A stretch of 64,000 nt of DNA, from assembly GCF_002214545.1 (NCBI RefSeq), contig NZ_CP015105.1, positions 1,302,001 to 1,366,000 of the forward strand, written 5' to 3'. Below, in pieces: positions 1 through 7,721 of the stretch (position 1 is the first letter of the stretch; every line of letters begins with the position of its first letter). The translations under genes and the position numbers were made by a program. The DNA comes from Thermococcus thioreducens (GTDB lineage Archaea > Methanobacteriota_B > Thermococci > Thermococcales > Thermococcaceae). The notes under the pieces are model-generated. The model was not told the origin of the DNA. It ran no database searches and saw nothing but the letters and a program-made list of their open reading frames with translations.

Positions 1-1
1 G

Positions 2-103
2 GTTGAACGGCTTTTCAGGACCCTTGAGAAGTACGCTAAAGCTCTAAGGCCAATAAGGGAGGAGGTAAGGGAGAGACTGAGGGAGAAGACAGAGGGAGTC
101 TAA
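2..103 (+). CDS. C-terminal end of an unidentified protein (partial)
   Basis: An open frame enters the window from the left and stops at TAA 101-103, giving about 33 residues that are very rich in Arg, Glu, Lys and Leu (ending REKTEGV), probably a terminal helix. Nothing in this fragment identifies a family. Its last 68 bases overlap, in the opposite direction, the 3' end of the Lrp-type regulator gene that follows, so the two genes converge. It could also be a chance frame, but the charged helical composition and the synonymous G/C-ending codons look like Thermococcales coding sequence. Confidence 0.5.
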   Translation, partial: VERLFRTLEKYAKALRPIREEVRERLREKTEGV

Positions 104-665
104 TCCCTCCCCCTCCCACCAACCCCATGAAGTAAACCGTCGCCGGACAGCCCATACATTTCTTGCCGTAGATGTAGCACTCCGTGCAGACCTTCCCGCA
201 GGGGGCAACTTTCCTCGTCGGCTCCAGCTTGAAGTCAACGAACTCTGGATAGGCTGGAGACGAACCGAGGGAGACGTCCATCTCCTTAACCGACTCCATG
301 GGCCGTATCGTGTTTTCTATGGTAGCCTCAAGGGCAGAGTAGCTCTCCGCTATGAGAGCCAGGTTTAGGTTGTACTTACCGGTTGTCGTGGCGACGAAGA
401 CCGTTCTCGGGCACCTTGCAAAAACATCGGCCAGCTTCTCGGCCTCGTCCATGCTCCGAACCTTGAGGTTCACCACCGCGGAGACAAAGTTCCTCTTCCT
501 GATGTTCAGCAGTGCCTGAACCCTTAAGTCCCCCCGCCTCTCCAGCTTTTCAAGCCTCTCCCTCGCGGAGGGGTGGCTTATCCCCAGCTCCCTCGCTATC
601 TCGGACACCTTCATCCTGCCGTTCTTCCTCAGCAGGCGGTATATCAGCAGGTCGCGTTCGTCCAT
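36..665 (-). CDS. Lrp/AsnC-family transcriptional regulator with C-terminal Cys cluster
   Basis: An N-terminal winged helix-turn-helix of the Lrp/AsnC type (about residues 1-60, containing VSEIARELGISHPSARERL) is followed by a RAM-like ligand/oligomerisation domain (about 65-145). A Cys-rich segment of the form Cx3Cx2Cx5Cx2C (CGKVCTEC, then KKCMGC) could bind a metal or sense redox state; this is inference. The start at 665 is chosen because GGTGG lies 5 nt upstream, and a longer frame upstream would run through the promoter. The last ~22 residues (Gly/Pro/Leu-rich) overlap the converging gene at the window edge and may be read-through rather than a conserved end. A palindrome over the promoter and RBS (672-700) suggests autoregulation. 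Confidence 0.85.
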   Translation of the reverse strand: MDERDLLIYRLLRKNGRMKVSEIARELGISHPSARERLEKLERRGDLRVQALLNIRKRNFVSAVVNLKVRSMDEAEKLADVFARCPRTVFVATTTGKYNLNLALIAESYSALEATIENTIRPMESVKEMDVSLGSSPAYPEFVDFKLEPTRKVAPCGKVCTECYIYGKKCMGCPATVYFMGLVGGGGIRLPLSSPSVSPLPPPLLALEL

Positions 666-671
666 AAAACC

Positions 672-700
672 ACCTTCATTTTGAAGGTTTTTGCCTTCAA
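672..700. promoter_or_regulatory. Palindromic operator over the Lrp-type gene's promoter and RBS
   Basis: ACCTTCA-TTT-TGAAGGT (672-688) is a perfect 7+3+7 dyad. The right arm pairs again with CCTTCAA (694-700), giving three half-sites in 29 bp. It lies between an A/T-rich TATA-like block (709-722, usable on both strands) and the regulator's start at 665, and it includes the RBS. Lrp/AsnC proteins commonly bind such arrays to repress their own genes, so autoregulation is inferred. Confidence 0.6.
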
Positions 701-757
701 TTTCCTGGGAAATAAATATAACCATTTCGAAATTTTCTAAAAATCGAGGTGATTTTA

Positions 758-955
758 ATGGAGCGGAACGAGGGAACCCTCGACAGGCTTTTGAGGATAG
801 TTATAGGAATAGTACTGCTCGGCATATGGGCGGGCATGAACGTGCCCTACGAGACCGTGCTTTTGATAGTCGGCCTCATCGCACTGGTGACCGGACTTAC
901 CGGCTTCTGTGCAATTTATAAACTCCTGGGCATAAGTACCTGCAAAGAGTGCTGA
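758..955 (+). CDS. DUF2892 (YgaP-like) small membrane protein
   Basis: A 65-residue protein with two hydrophobic helices (about residues 12-30 and 34-55) and the N-terminal pattern NEGTLDRLLRIVIG typical of DUF2892 proteins, which are small inner-membrane proteins often found near sulfur-transfer or redox genes. It ends in CKEC, with another Cys in the second helix (GFCAIY). The ATG at 758 is preferred over the GTG at 749 because GAGGTG at 746-751 is the RBS. The gene lies 9 nt before the cytochrome b5 gene and is probably cotranscribed. Its molecular function is unknown. Confidence 0.8.
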   Translation: MERNEGTLDRLLRIVIGIVLLGIWAGMNVPYETVLLIVGLIALVTGLTGFCAIYKLLGISTCKEC

Positions 956-964
956 GGTGAAAGG

Positions 965-1588
965 GTGAAGCGCGTAACCAAGGTGCTCATAGCATCGGGG
1001 GAGCTGCTGATAGCGGCCAGTCTGGCACTGATGGTAACCGGCCTGGCAATGAACGACCCGACGTCAACCCTTGGGTCTCTGATGAGCTACGAAACTGCCA
1101 GGAGAGTCCACACCATAGCGTCGTACCTCTTCATCCCCCTCTTTTACGTCCACACTGCGGCGGGCCTCCTCGTTATTGCGAACAGAACGGAGAGGCTGAA
1201 AACAGAAAAGGCCAGAAGGACACTCGTCGGGGCCTGGACAGTCCTCACGGTGCTCCTCGTGGTGGCAGGATTTACCGCCTTCGGCACGGGGCGGTTGGCG
1301 TTAGGAAGCGTCCAGGCCACAGCAGTGCTGACCCTCGAAGAGGTCGCGAAGCACAGCAGCGAAAACGACTGCTGGGTCGTAGTCGAAAACAGGGTCTACA
1401 ACGTCACGTCGCTGATAGACACCCACCCCGGCGGCAGGGATGCAATACTGAAATACTGCGGCACAAACGCGACCGAGGTCTTTTTCCTTGAACACAACCA
1501 GAACGACTACGAGGCACTCCAGGCGTACTACATCGGCACAATCAACGGGCCGATCGTTAATCAAGGAAATGGCACAGAAAAAGGCTGA
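965..1588 (+). CDS. Membrane protein with C-terminal cytochrome b5-like heme domain
   Basis: This 207-residue protein has three predicted membrane helices (about 7-28, 47-71 and 86-106) followed by a cytochrome b5-like domain (about 121-195). The heme ligands expected of b5 domains are visible: His154 in HPGG and His177 in FFLEH. The second helix carries His49 and His63, spaced as for a membrane heme b. The start is GTG 965, with GAGGTGAAAGG just upstream. The b5 fold is scarce in archaea, and here it is fused to a helical domain resembling the small membrane protein at 35350-35694. A role as a membrane electron-transfer protein is inferred; the partner is unknown, though the DUF2892 gene upstream may be in the same operon. 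Confidence 0.85.
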   Translation: MKRVTKVLIASGELLIAASLALMVTGLAMNDPTSTLGSLMSYETARRVHTIASYLFIPLFYVHTAAGLLVIANRTERLKTEKARRTLVGAWTVLTVLLVVAGFTAFGTGRLALGSVQATAVLTLEEVAKHSSENDCWVVVENRVYNVTSLIDTHPGGRDAILKYCGTNATEVFFLEHNQNDYEALQAYYIGTINGPIVNQGNGTEKG

Positions 1589-1622
1589 TGGGGACGGTTG
1601 ACGTCTCCCTTTTAATGTTTTA

Positions 1623-3620
1623 TCAGCTGCTCCCCCCGTTGCCCGGAGCGAAGACGCCGATTCTGACGGGTTTGTCCCTGACCACCGTCATTGCCCTGAT
1701 TGAGACCTTTCCGTTCTCGTCGAGAACCTTGAGGGCAATCACGGAAATCTCCTTACCCGTCTGGGGGTTTCTGCCCGTCCACACTTCGAGGAACGTTCCT
1801 CCGAGGTACTCAGGCGGCATCTTTGATGTCATAGCCGGGCCGGCCACAGCCACGAAAACCTCTCCGCCCGAATCCATAACCGCCAGCTCAACGGGCGGGA
1901 TGAACGGGCCAGTTCCAAAGTCCGTTACGTTGATGTACCTGAACTCGGGAAGCGGCGCGGGGTTAAAGGGTCCGGTACCGAAGTCTCCAAGGATGCCCTT
2001 AAGGAACGGGGCTGTGTTCCCGCGCTCCATGCGGAAGGCGGTGTACTCACCGGTTTTCATCGGGGTAACCCCTCTGATGTCGTTCACCCGCTCACCCACG
2101 GGTGCATCCCTTACCCATCCTGCTCCCGTGGCTCCTGCGGCAAACCTTCCGGTCTCGGCCCTGAAGTTCACGAGCTGCTCCGCCAACTGTTTGAGGTCTG
2201 CCCTCTGGCTTGAAACCGGTTCAAAGGTCTCGTTGGTTGACGGCTCGAAGATGATTGGCATCATCGTGAACTCTTCCTCGCAGATCTCCATGGGTTCAAG
2301 TGTTGTGTTGATGTTGAGTTCAAGCGGCCGGTAACAGAAGCCTCCGTTCGGAGGGTCTGCCTTCGCCACAAAGCCTATGACCTCTCCATCTATTCCAGGT
2401 ATCCGGTAAATTCCCTTCTTGTCGGGCGTTATCCTGTCTATCTCCCTTCCGGTTTTGGGATCCATGAGCACCATGACCCCGGGCTTTGATGAGTTGCTGA
2501 GAACCCGTATCCCAGTCCCGTTCTCCGGAACACCCACGAGGAGCACGGTTCCGTTCCTTCCAAGCATTCCAAGGGGTGCCACTGCAAGCTCAAAGGTTAT
2601 CCCGCCGTAGGTCTTTCCGGTGAGGTAGGCATCCTCGAAGGGAACAGGCTCGACGGTGACGTCCCTGGTGCCGGGCTCAAAGATGAAGGGCGCCAGTCCC
2701 GGTGATGGACATATCAGGGGGTCTTCCGGCTCCTCAGGAATTGTGTTCATGGTGTTGCTGTCGAGTGGAAGAGGCCGGTAACAGAAGCCTTCGTCGTCAG
2801 CTATGCCAACAAGTGTGGTGTTCACCGGCGGAACCTGATAAACCCCGTTTCCATCGGGTTTGACCCGCAGGACGGTCCTTCCGGTGCCGGGGTCAATGAG
2901 GCGCATGATTCCGGGTGAGTCCCCAAGGGCCTGGATCATGAAACCCTTCTTCGGAACACTTATCCTGACAACTGCCAGCTGACCGGCCCCCACGGTTCTG
3001 CCTCCCTCGCGAATTTGAAGGAGCGAACCGCTGCCGAAGTGATATATCTCCATGCTCCGGGTTTCATAGCCCTTGGTGAGCTCCATCATCCTGGCCACCA
3101 TTTCGTCCCTGCTCAGGGGCACCATCTTTCCGTTATCCACGATGAAGAGCTTCCCGTCTTCTCTGTAAAACCCTTCTATCGGCTCGCCCGTGGTGGCGTT
3201 CTCCCAGTAGGCCGTCTCAACGGCGCTTATAACAATTAAATTCCTGAGCTCTGCCAGCTGGAGAGACTTCAAATACGCCAGCTTTTCCAGCAACAGAGTC
3301 TTTTCCCTTCCGGTCGAGTGCGTCGCATCGCGCTCAAGTGCCTTGGTCTCCTCAGCCAGACCGCTCAGCGTAGAAGGCTTAAGTCTGCTTTCAATATCCA
3401 CAATCTCCGCATCGTATGTGGCGATCGCTTTCAAAAGGTTGTTCTGGTATTTTTCTTCCTCCGAGATGTCCGGTGAAGTTGTGGTGGGCTGGGACGTGGT
3501 CCCCCCGGTTTTGGTTCCGGTCTCGGTAGCGTTTCCCTGGTCGATACAGCCCGAGATAAAGGCCCCGACCATCACAATTCCCAAAAGCAGGGCAAGGCCC
3601 GCTATCGTTTTTCCTTTCAT
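1623..3620 (-). CDS. Secreted lipoprotein with two internal repeats
   Basis: A 665-residue protein with a signal peptide and lipobox (FISGC, Cys25), then a Thr/Ser/Gly-rich linker typical of surface-anchored archaeal lipoproteins. A mostly helical part (about 55-135) precedes two repeats of about 115 residues (about 205-322 and 352-466). These share GIM-x-L-x-DP-x-TGR, a PD-x-x-G-[VI]-Y-x-[VI]-P segment, GFCYRPL and IFEP. The C-terminal third contains two DFGTGPF units. The start at 3620 is chosen because it begins the signal peptide; the longer frame adds 18 unlikely residues. No enzymatic motif was recognised. The gene is monocistronic and converges with the b5 gene. Confidence 0.8.
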   Translation of the reverse strand: MKGKTIAGLALLLGIVMVGAFISGCIDQGNATETGTKTGGTTSQPTTTSPDISEEEKYQNNLLKAIATYDAEIVDIESRLKPSTLSGLAEETKALERDATHSTGREKTLLLEKLAYLKSLQLAELRNLIVISAVETAYWENATTGEPIEGFYREDGKLFIVDNGKMVPLSRDEMVARMMELTKGYETRSMEIYHFGSGSLLQIREGGRTVGAGQLAVVRISVPKKGFMIQALGDSPGIMRLIDPGTGRTVLRVKPDGNGVYQVPPVNTTLVGIADDEGFCYRPLPLDSNTMNTIPEEPEDPLICPSPGLAPFIFEPGTRDVTVEPVPFEDAYLTGKTYGGITFELAVAPLGMLGRNGTVLLVGVPENGTGIRVLSNSSKPGVMVLMDPKTGREIDRITPDKKGIYRIPGIDGEVIGFVAKADPPNGGFCYRPLELNINTTLEPMEICEEEFTMMPIIFEPSTNETFEPVSSQRADLKQLAEQLVNFRAETGRFAAGATGAGWVRDAPVGERVNDIRGVTPMKTGEYTAFRMERGNTAPFLKGILGDFGTGPFNPAPLPEFRYINVTDFGTGPFIPPVELAVMDSGGEVFVAVAGPAMTSKMPPEYLGGTFLEVWTGRNPQTGKEISVIALKVLDENGKVSIRAMTVVRDKPVRIGVFAPGNGGSS

Positions 3621-3753
3621 CTTAAACACTCTCTTCCAGTCACGAAGCGGTAAAAAACCAAGAAGAAATGGCAAGTGACTTATAGATGAAGTTAGTCGCC
3701 ATGATTTATAACAGTTGTGTTTTCAAAGTGGAAAAGGTAAAGCAGGAACGCTT

Positions 3754-4284
3754 TCAGTCCTTAATTGCAACCAGTAGAGTGAAAGCCATTATCAAGGCTA
3801 TCTCATATGTCTCTATCAGCGCCACCGAGGGCCAGTTTACGAGCGTCCCCAGCACTGCCAGTGCGAAGAGCAGGACGGAACCATACCGGATGGCCTTCTC
3901 TTTCGAACCCACTCCGTAGAGGAGCATCCCCAGGAAGAACTGGACGAAGAAGTATGTCGAGACGAAGGAGTGGGGCCTTGTGCCGGCGTGGAAGACCCCG
4001 ATGAGTGCGAGAAATATTGCTGAGATGCTTATGTAAGCCCCTCCAACGGTTTGGAGCTTGTTCCCTGCGGAGAGAATCAGATAAACCGAGAAGGCCACCA
4101 TGAAAACTGCCGTGACAATGAGGCCGTAGTTGTATATCCATGAAGCCATAGCCATTTCTGGCGAACCCAGGTCGCTCAGGGCGTTGCTCCAGAAGGAAAA
4201 CCAGGGGTTTTTGTCTATGCTCCATGCGACAAAGAGCCAGTATACTACAACGCCGGCTATCCCGGAGTATTTGAGGTGTTCCAT
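3754..4284 (-). CDS. DUF998-family integral membrane protein
   Basis: A 176-residue protein with five to six hydrophobic segments. It has the DUF998 hallmarks NALSDLG near the N-terminus and a short GVFH loop in mid-protein. Members are uncharacterised archaeal and bacterial membrane proteins. ATG 4284 is preferred because GGGGGTGG sits about 6 nt upstream; an in-frame TTG at 4308 would overlap the stop of the SDR gene. It lies immediately downstream of that gene on the same strand and is probably cotranscribed with it. The transported or bound substrate cannot be inferred. Confidence 0.85.
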   Translation of the reverse strand: MEHLKYSGIAGVVVYWLFVAWSIDKNPWFSFWSNALSDLGSPEMAMASWIYNYGLIVTAVFMVAFSVYLILSAGNKLQTVGGAYISISAIFLALIGVFHAGTRPHSFVSTYFFVQFFLGMLLYGVGSKEKAIRYGSVLLFALAVLGTLVNWPSVALIETYEIALIMAFTLLVAIKD

Positions 4285-4304
4285 TGCCGCCACCCCCGCC
4301 AATC

Positions 4305-4997
4305 TCAAAACTTCGGCTCCTGATACACCGAACGGAGCATAAGCTCTTCCACGCGAACGTCTTCTGGAAGTTTAAGAAGACATATCAGAGCCCGAGCTAT
4401 CTCTTCCGGCTTTAGGAAGCCCTGCTCCCGGGGTTTCCCGGGTTTACTGCCCGCAAAGTATGTGTCGGTGGCACCGGGCCTCAGCTCCAAGAATCTGACC
4501 TCCGGGTTCTCCATCTGAAAAACACGGAGCAGCGCGCGGGCCCCCCATTTTGTGGAGGTGTATGCACCTCCCCCTGGAAATACCCTGGCAGACACGTCGG
4601 AAGTGACCGCTACAACCTGGCCCCTTCTTCTCTTGAGACTGGGCAGAAAAGCCTTCACTGTTCTCCAAAGGCCCAGAAGGTTTACCTGAACCATTGCCTC
4701 AAAATCTTTCTCTTGTATTTCGTCCAGCCTGCCGAAATATCCTACCCCCGCGTTTGCCACAACGAGGTCAACGCCCCCAAAGCGATCCAGAACCCGTTCC
4801 GCAAAGCGCACGACGCTCTCGGCATCTGATACATCGAGGTAGTCGTAAAAAACATCCGTTGGAAGCGTCTCGGCAATTTCTCTTAAGGTTTCAACGCTCC
4901 TTGCCCCCAAAGCAAGTGTGTAACGCTCATCTGCGAGTGCTTCGGCAATGGCTTTCCCAATACCCCTTGAAGCTCCAGTCACAACGGCAACCTTCAT
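4305..4997 (-). CDS. Short-chain dehydrogenase/reductase (SDR)
   Basis: A 230-residue classical SDR: Rossmann motif TGASRGIG (about residues 8-15), the NAG motif (about 88-90), a Ser in VTSDVS, and the catalytic pair Y-x-x-x-K in YTSTK (about 150). It should be a soluble NAD(P)H-dependent oxidoreductase acting on a carbonyl or alcohol; the substrate is not identifiable. ATG 4997 has GGTGATG upstream. It is separated from the iorB end by only 30 nt on the same strand, so it may be transcribed either with or just after that operon; the DUF998 gene follows closely. Confidence 0.88.
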   Translation of the reverse strand: MKVAVVTGASRGIGKAIAEALADERYTLALGARSVETLREIAETLPTDVFYDYLDVSDAESVVRFAERVLDRFGGVDLVVANAGVGYFGRLDEIQEKDFEAMVQVNLLGLWRTVKAFLPSLKRRRGQVVAVTSDVSARVFPGGGAYTSTKWGARALLRVFQMENPEVRFLELRPGATDTYFAGSKPGKPREQGFLKPEEIARALICLLKLPEDVRVEELMLRSVYQEPKF

Positions 4998-5026
4998 TCA
5001 CATCACCGGTAAAAATGGGAAAAGAA

Positions 5027-5629
5027 TCATAAAGACCTTTTCATGGCATCATAACCCAGTCCAAATGCCCTTATGTTTGCCTCAACGGCCCTCTCGGGCA
5101 CGCTGGCCTTAACTGCTTCGAGCATGGTTTCCCTGTCTATCGGGAACCCGGGAAGGGCGCTGAGGGCACCGACGAGGACAACGTTCTGGGCTAAGGCAGT
5201 GCCGGCCTCTTCGGCGAGCTTGAGGGCGTCTATCTCATAGAGCTCCGCCCCCGATTCCCTTATCTTGCCGACTATCTCGTCGTAGGTGACGTACTTGTCA
5301 ATCCTGCCCTTCACGAATCCTTCAGTCTCGTATGGGTGGTGGATGAGGCGCGTGTTCGTTATGACCGTTCCTCCGGGTTTGAGGAAGTAGATGTACCTAA
5401 GCGCCTCCATCGGCTCAAGGGCTAAGATAACGTCCGCCTCGCCGTAGGGTATGAGGGGTGATATGCCCTCACCTATGCGCTGGTGGACTATCACCGAACC
5501 GCTCCTCTGGGAGAGACCGTGTAGCTCGCCGCTGACGACGTGAATCCCCTTCCGGGCACAGGCCTCCCCCACTATGTTGGACATCAGCACTATGCCCTGT
5601 CCGCCGACGCCGCAGTAGATGACGTTCAT
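5027..5629 (-). CDS. iorB: Indolepyruvate:ferredoxin oxidoreductase, beta subunit
   Basis: A 200-residue subunit with the 2-oxoacid:ferredoxin oxidoreductase gamma-type fold, beginning with the N-terminal motif YCGVGGQGIV and carrying HGLSQRSGSV. With IorA it oxidatively decarboxylates aryl pyruvates, made by transamination of aromatic amino acids, to aryl-acetyl-CoA while reducing ferredoxin; this is established for Thermococcales IOR. Its start overlaps the iorA stop by 4 nt (ATGA), showing translational coupling. Confidence 0.93.
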   Translation of the reverse strand: MNVIYCGVGGQGIVLMSNIVGEACARKGIHVVSGELHGLSQRSGSVIVHQRIGEGISPLIPYGEADVILALEPMEALRYIYFLKPGGTVITNTRLIHHPYETEGFVKGRIDKYVTYDEIVGKIRESGAELYEIDALKLAEEAGTALAQNVVLVGALSALPGFPIDRETMLEAVKASVPERAVEANIRAFGLGYDAMKRSL

Positions 5630-7626
5630 TCTCCTTCCCTCCCGATGAGCTTTTCCAGCTCGCGGTAGTCCTCAACCGTCACGTACGGCTTATCTTCGCC
5701 ACCGTAGAGGACTGCCGTCGAGTGGATCGCGTTGTGTGGACAGAGCTGGGCGCAGACGCCGCAGCCGACGCAGACCTCCGGGAGTATCTTGGCCTTCTTA
5801 TCGTTCTCGTCGATGACTATTGCCGGACATCCGAAGTCGCGGATGCAGTTGTAGGCCCTCTCACAGGCGTCCTTGTCCACGAAGTAGGGGACTATCTTCC
5901 CCCCGGCACGGCGGTATTCGCGGAAGTGGTAGAGGGCACACTCCCCGCGGGATATTATCACGGAGAGGCCGTCGTACTTCAAAGCCTCTCTGAACTTGCC
6001 TATGTTCTTCCTCGCCTGGAATGAGTCAACGACGACTATCTTCTCTATGCCCAGCCCCCTCAGAACGGCCTCTATGTCGAGCCTCTTCTCGTACTGGTTG
6101 ACCTTCTTCGGACTGCCCGGGTGGGCCTGCTGGCCAGTCATGGCCGTTACCGCGTTGTCGAGGATTATCAGCGTCATCTTGGAGTTGTTTCTGATCGCGT
6201 TGACTATGCCCGGTAAAGCCGCGTGGAAGAAAGTTGAATCGCCGACAACTGCTACAACTCTCTCCTCGGCCGAATGCTGGACGCCGTGGGCTATGCCGAG
6301 GGAAGCGCCCATGGCCAGGAGGGAGTCCGTCCAGCCGATGTGCTCAAGGGCCAGCATGGAATAGCAGCCGATATCGTTGGCGAGGTAGTAGTTTTCTATC
6401 CTGCCCATCGCCCTTCTGAGCGTCCAGAAGGTGGCCCTGTGGGGACAGCCGGCGCAGAAGGTCGGCATCCTCGGCGGGGCGAACTTGGCGAGCTCCCACA
6501 TCTTCCTGAAGTGTCCCTCGTAGTCGAATGGCAGGTTTTTCCCAAGAACCTCCGCGAGAACCTTTATGACTATCGGCACGTTGTACTCCAGCATCTCAAG
6601 GAAGTGGCCGCTCTTCTTGCCGATGATCTCAAGCCCCGGGTTCCTGTCCTTGGCGATTTCCCTCACGAAGCCCTCGATGTACGGCGAAAGCTCCTCGACG
6701 ACGATGACCTTATCGAGCCCCTCTACGAAGTCGCCGATGAGCTTCTCCGGAAGGGGATTAAGAACTCCGAGCTTTAGGATGTAAGCTTCACCACCGAGCT
6801 TTTCAAGGCTCTCAAGGACATAGGAGTACGGGACGCCGGAGGTTATGATGCCTATTCCATTCACTTCTTCTGGCTTTGCCTTTCTGAGCTCCTTTCCATC
6901 GAAGAACTCGACGCGGTTTAAGGCCAGTAACTCGGGGTCGTCCTTCATTTTTTCAACTTTTTTCAAAAGCTCCGCCTTGAACTTCCTCGCGAGGGAACCC
7001 ACGGTCGCGTAGCCCCTCCGGTTCTCCTTCCAGGAGAGTCTTTCAAAGGGCTTCCTCTCAAGCTTCCTGACATTCACCAGGCCGCTCTGGTGGTTCACCC
7101 TCGTTGTCGTCCTGACGAGAACCGGGCTCCCGTACCTCTCGCTTATCTCGAAGGCCTTCCTGACGAGATCATAGGCCTCCTGCGGATTTGCCGGCTCAAG
7201 CATTGGCAGGTAAGCGGTGTAGCCGAACCACCTGCCGTCTTGCTCCGACTGGGAGGAGTGTGCGTAGGGGTCGTCCGCTATGACCACCACCAAGCCGGCT
7301 TTCACGCCGGTGTAGGCAAGGGAGTAGAGCGTATCGGAGGCAACGTTTCCGCCGACGCTCTTCATCGAGGTGAAGCCCCTCAGACCGACGAAAGACGCTC
7401 CTGCGACGGTCTCTAGGGCGACCTTTTCGTTCGCGGCTATCTCGACCACGATGTCGTCGCGGTAGCGGGAGGCCCTGTCAAAGGTGTCCAGAATCTCGGT
7501 CTGGGGGGAACCGGGGTAGAAGGCCGTTACCTTGACGTCCGCCTCCAGCGCGGCCCTGACGATCGCTTCGTTGGCCAGCATGTAGCCCACGTGGGGCTCC
7601 TCTTTCAGAACTTCCTTCAAGGACAT
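5626..7626 (-). CDS. iorA: Indolepyruvate:ferredoxin oxidoreductase, alpha subunit
   Basis: A 666-residue catalytic subunit: an N-terminal pyrimidine-binding domain (YPGSPQTEILD near residue 35), a thiamine diphosphate-binding domain (around GDSTFFH and DNAVTAMTG), and a C-terminal 2x[4Fe-4S] ferredoxin domain. One cluster shows the regular CVGCGVCAQLCP; the other has the divergent spacing CERAYNC with CP further on, as is known for IorA. ATG 7626 is supported by GGTGTTGTT immediately upstream; the longer frame adds 24 residues over the promoter. It is first in a two-gene operon with iorB and acts in peptide fermentation. Confidence 0.94.
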   Translation of the reverse strand: MSLKEVLKEEPHVGYMLANEAIVRAALEADVKVTAFYPGSPQTEILDTFDRASRYRDDIVVEIAANEKVALETVAGASFVGLRGFTSMKSVGGNVASDTLYSLAYTGVKAGLVVVIADDPYAHSSQSEQDGRWFGYTAYLPMLEPANPQEAYDLVRKAFEISERYGSPVLVRTTTRVNHQSGLVNVRKLERKPFERLSWKENRRGYATVGSLARKFKAELLKKVEKMKDDPELLALNRVEFFDGKELRKAKPEEVNGIGIITSGVPYSYVLESLEKLGGEAYILKLGVLNPLPEKLIGDFVEGLDKVIVVEELSPYIEGFVREIAKDRNPGLEIIGKKSGHFLEMLEYNVPIVIKVLAEVLGKNLPFDYEGHFRKMWELAKFAPPRMPTFCAGCPHRATFWTLRRAMGRIENYYLANDIGCYSMLALEHIGWTDSLLAMGASLGIAHGVQHSAEERVVAVVGDSTFFHAALPGIVNAIRNNSKMTLIILDNAVTAMTGQQAHPGSPKKVNQYEKRLDIEAVLRGLGIEKIVVVDSFQARKNIGKFREALKYDGLSVIISRGECALYHFREYRRAGGKIVPYFVDKDACERAYNCIRDFGCPAIVIDENDKKAKILPEVCVGCGVCAQLCPHNAIHSTAVLYGGEDKPYVTVEDYRELEKLIGREGE

Positions 7627-7721
7627 AACAACACCATAGGGTTTTGGAAGCGAACCTATATATGGTTTTTCTGGACGGGAAGGGACAGTATTAAACAATC
7701 TTGGGTGTGAAAGTGGAAGTG

